Shown: piece after piece, positions 52,785 to 54,472 of the stretch
Layout of the letters: each line of letters opens with the position of its first letter
Numbering within the stretch: the first letter of the stretch is position 1
DNA from: Sphingobacteriales bacterium
GTDB taxonomy: Bacteria; Bacteroidota; Bacteroidia; Chitinophagales; Chitinophagaceae
Reading direction: 5' to 3'
Length of the DNA: 54,472 nucleotides
Assembly (NCBI GenBank): GCA_900299255.1
Contig: OMJB01000081.1
Coordinates: 1 to 54,472, forward strand
Notes under the pieces: generated by a model
What the model was told of the DNA's origin: nothing
Seen by the model: only the letters and a program-made list of their open reading frames with translations
Database searches by the model: none
Translations under genes and position numbers: made by a program

Positions 52785-54209
52785 CTACTTGCCTCTGCCC
52801 TGGAAAATAACCAGTATGGTGTAAAGAATGATCTTGATGTCGAGTGCCAGCGAACAGTTTTCAATGTACAGCAGGTCATACTTCATGCGTTCTATCATTT
52901 CCTGCACATTTTCGGCATAGCCAAACTGCACCATGCCCCACGACGTCAGCCCGGGTTTTACCTTCAGCAGGTATTTGTAGTGCGCATGTGTTTCACTGAT
53001 GATGTTGATGTAATGCCTCCGCTCCGGCCTCGGCCCTACCAGCGACATGTTGCCTTTCAGTATGTTCACAAATTGTGGCAGCTCGTCTATACGCCATTTA
53101 CGCATAAACCGGCCCCAGGGTGTTATCCTCGGGTCCATATCACTCGAAAGTGCGGGCCCTGCAGCCTCAGCTGTCACATACATAGACCTGAACTTGTAAA
53201 TATTAAAAGGCCGCCCAAATCTCCCTACCCGCTCCTGCACATAGATAATCTCACCCTTCGATGATAATTTTACGAGTATAGCCGTTATGAGCAGAAACGG
53301 CGACAATACCAACAGCGAACAGAAAGAAACGACAATATCTATAGAACGTTTCCATACTCGCTGCCAGTCGGGCATCAGATCCGGATGTATGTGTATCAAT
53401 ACCGCATCGTATACATTGCTTGTCTTCACCGACCCCGAAATGATGTCATAGTAATCCGGTAGCACCTTCACCACCACCGGCCTGTAGCACAGTCTGGTCA
53501 CAATATCCTCCAGCAAATGGTGTTCCGATGAGTCCACGGCTACAATCACCTCCTCTATCTCATTATTGTCAATGATCTCCTCCAGTCTCGAAAGGTGCCC
53601 GAGCTGAGGCAGGTACTTGCTCATACCATTACTGGATTCCTTGTTAGAATAGATAAACCCTTTAAAAATATTACCCAGTGCCTTGCGGTTTTCAAGCACC
53701 TGTTTGTAAATATTGATTGCCTGCTGATTTCCGCCAATAATAAGGGTATTGAAGCCCACCCTTCCCTTTGCCAGATTCACCTTTACCCGCCACAGAATAT
53801 ACAACCTCGATATGAGTGCAAATACTGTCTGTATCAGCAGATAATGGCCAAATTCATTGATAAAGTATGCATAGTCCCTGTTGTCATTGGAAAACACAAA
53901 TACTGAAAGCACCACACAACCAAGAATACAAGATATCAGCGTCCTGTTAATTTCATTGAGCCTGGATTTTCTGTATAAATCAAAGTATGTTCCCGACATA
54001 AGGTAGGCAAACAACCAAATGGCAGGCACGACCAGTACTGTATAAATGAGGTCTCTTGCCTGAAACAGACGAAGCGTGTCCAGATAGCCCTCTTTTGTAA
54101 GCACATGCTGCCTGTAAATCCAAAGTGTAAACCACGATAGCGAAGCTGCAACATAATCAAGCAACATCAGCTGCCTTATGGCTTTCCTCTTTATTGGGTT
54201 CAGGCGCAT
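52785..54209 (-). CDS. Polyprenyl-phosphate sugar-1-phosphate transferase (exopolysaccharide initiating enzyme)
   Basis: 474 residues. Four N-terminal membrane helices (about 14-130), a Rossmann-like central domain (about 160-265, NTLIIGGNQQAINIYKQVL), a fifth helix (about 292-312, SIDIVVSFCSLLVLSPFLLI) and the C-terminal bacterial sugar transferase domain with FNIYKFRSM, PRITPWGRFMRKWRIDELPQ, NILKGNMSLVGPRPERRHYI and KPGLTSWGMVQFGYA. These match the WcaJ/EpsL type that transfers a sugar-phosphate to undecaprenyl phosphate to begin capsule or exopolysaccharide repeats. It lies 4 bp after the partial gene upstream and ends the visible part of a minus-strand operon. Confidence 0.93.
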   Translation of the reverse strand: MRLNPIKRKAIRQLMLLDYVAASLSWFTLWIYRQHVLTKEGYLDTLRLFQARDLIYTVLVVPAIWLFAYLMSGTYFDLYRKSRLNEINRTLISCILGCVVLSVFVFSNDNRDYAYFINEFGHYLLIQTVFALISRLYILWRVKVNLAKGRVGFNTLIIGGNQQAINIYKQVLENRKALGNIFKGFIYSNKESSNGMSKYLPQLGHLSRLEEIIDNNEIEEVIVAVDSSEHHLLEDIVTRLCYRPVVVKVLPDYYDIISGSVKTSNVYDAVLIHIHPDLMPDWQRVWKRSIDIVVSFCSLLVLSPFLLITAILVKLSSKGEIIYVQERVGRFGRPFNIYKFRSMYVTAEAAGPALSSDMDPRITPWGRFMRKWRIDELPQFVNILKGNMSLVGPRPERRHYINIISETHAHYKYLLKVKPGLTSWGMVQFGYAENVQEMIERMKYDLLYIENCSLALDIKIILYTILVIFQGRGK

Positions 54210-54213
54210 CTGC

Positions 54214-54472
54214 TTAGAATGTTACTATTTGAATGTTGTCCAACAATAATACCCCGCTGCTTTGCCCTTCGCCCAGCACCGCCTTAATGTAGAATTTGTA
54301 TCCGCTGCTGCCGGTATACGCTGCAATAAAATCCTGAAGTGGCAGGTAGAATTTTGCCCAGTTTGAACTTGGGCTCACCCCGGTCAGGTAACGAACGGTT
54401 GACTTGATACCCGACTCAAACGACTGCATTCCCAAATAAAATGGGATTGTGCTTTTATAATTGAATTCAAGA
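54214..54472 (-). CDS. C-terminal part of a secreted or envelope protein (5' end outside window)
   Basis: The frame is open to the window edge and the visible 85 residues end in a Thr-Phe tail. The pattern (YLTGVSPSSNWAKFYLPLQD, YKFYIKAVLGEGQSSGVLLL then DNIQIVTF) is a beta-sandwich edge of carbohydrate-binding or lipoprotein type often seen next to exopolysaccharide genes in Bacteroidota. The family cannot be named from this fragment. It is 4 bp from the sugar-transferase gene, so the two are co-transcribed. Confidence 0.7.
   Translation of the reverse strand, partial: LEFNYKSTIPFYLGMQSFESGIKSTVRYLTGVSPSSNWAKFYLPLQDFIAAYTGSSGYKFYIKAVLGEGQSSGVLLLDNIQIVTF

Overview
The window comes from a member of the Bacteroidota, most likely near the Chitinophagales/Chitinophagaceae. 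The evidence is a complete gldK-gldL-gldM-gldN type IX secretion (T9SS) locus, T9SS C-terminal sorting domains, TonB-dependent receptors with carboxypeptidase-like N-terminal domains, HU-CCDC81/SPOR and bTHX genes, and promoters of the Bacteroidota form TTG-N19-TAnnTTTG. I saw no rRNA, tRNA, CRISPR array, transposase or phage gene.

Region 1 (1-9,262) holds two tandem paralogous surface proteins built from about 70-residue Ig-like (BIG2-type) repeats. The first is cut by the window edge and ends in a T9SS sorting domain. The second is a giant with a six-bladed NHL propeller head, a cadherin-like domain and about 23 Ig-like repeats, but no sorting domain. Between them lies 0.7 kb carrying CCGGAAG hairpins and a roughly 60-bp palindromic element. 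A third, inverted copy of that element lies inside the 5' end of the giant's reading frame.

Region 2 (9,270-16,400, minus strand) is a secreted protein of unknown function, then gldKLMN followed by an outer-membrane barrel gene. Region 3 (16,785-24,840) carries 6-phosphofructokinase, a TPR protein, a SurA-like chaperone, the NAD(P)HX repair enzyme and a T9SS-exported M14 carboxypeptidase. Region 4 (24,914-34,274) looks like one operon with a near-consensus promoter: TonB-dependent receptor, 1,027-residue TPR protein, 540-residue barrel, HU/SPOR membrane protein, RsgA and a DUF4286 protein.

Region 5 (34,464-42,765) has HU and bTHX as tightly packed single-gene units, a nucleotide-sugar epimerase, a hybrid 7TM/PAS histidine kinase, a PafA-like phosphatase, an alpha-oxoamine synthase (possibly sphingolipid or sulfonolipid synthesis) and an RmlD-like reductase. 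Region 6 (42,794-47,253, minus strand) carries a TMTC-like GT-C/TPR membrane protein, a PolX/PHP protein whose polymerase active site is lost, and a hicAB toxin-antitoxin pair with a perfect palindrome at its promoter. Region 7 (47,456-54,472) has a DUF1835 protein, a membrane protein overlapping an uncharacterised radical SAM gene, a TonB-like protein, FolC, a polyprenyl-phosphate sugar transferase and the 3' end of one more gene.

Most genes are envelope-directed: outer-membrane transport (TonB, TonB-dependent receptor), outer-membrane protein folding (SurA), T9SS export and its cargo (Ig-repeat adhesin, M14 peptidase), and surface polysaccharide synthesis. The best leads for unknown biology are the giant protein without a sorting signal and its palindromic-repeat 5' end, the radical SAM/membrane protein pair, the PolX homologue with no catalytic aspartates, and the TPR-barrel-HU/SPOR operon.
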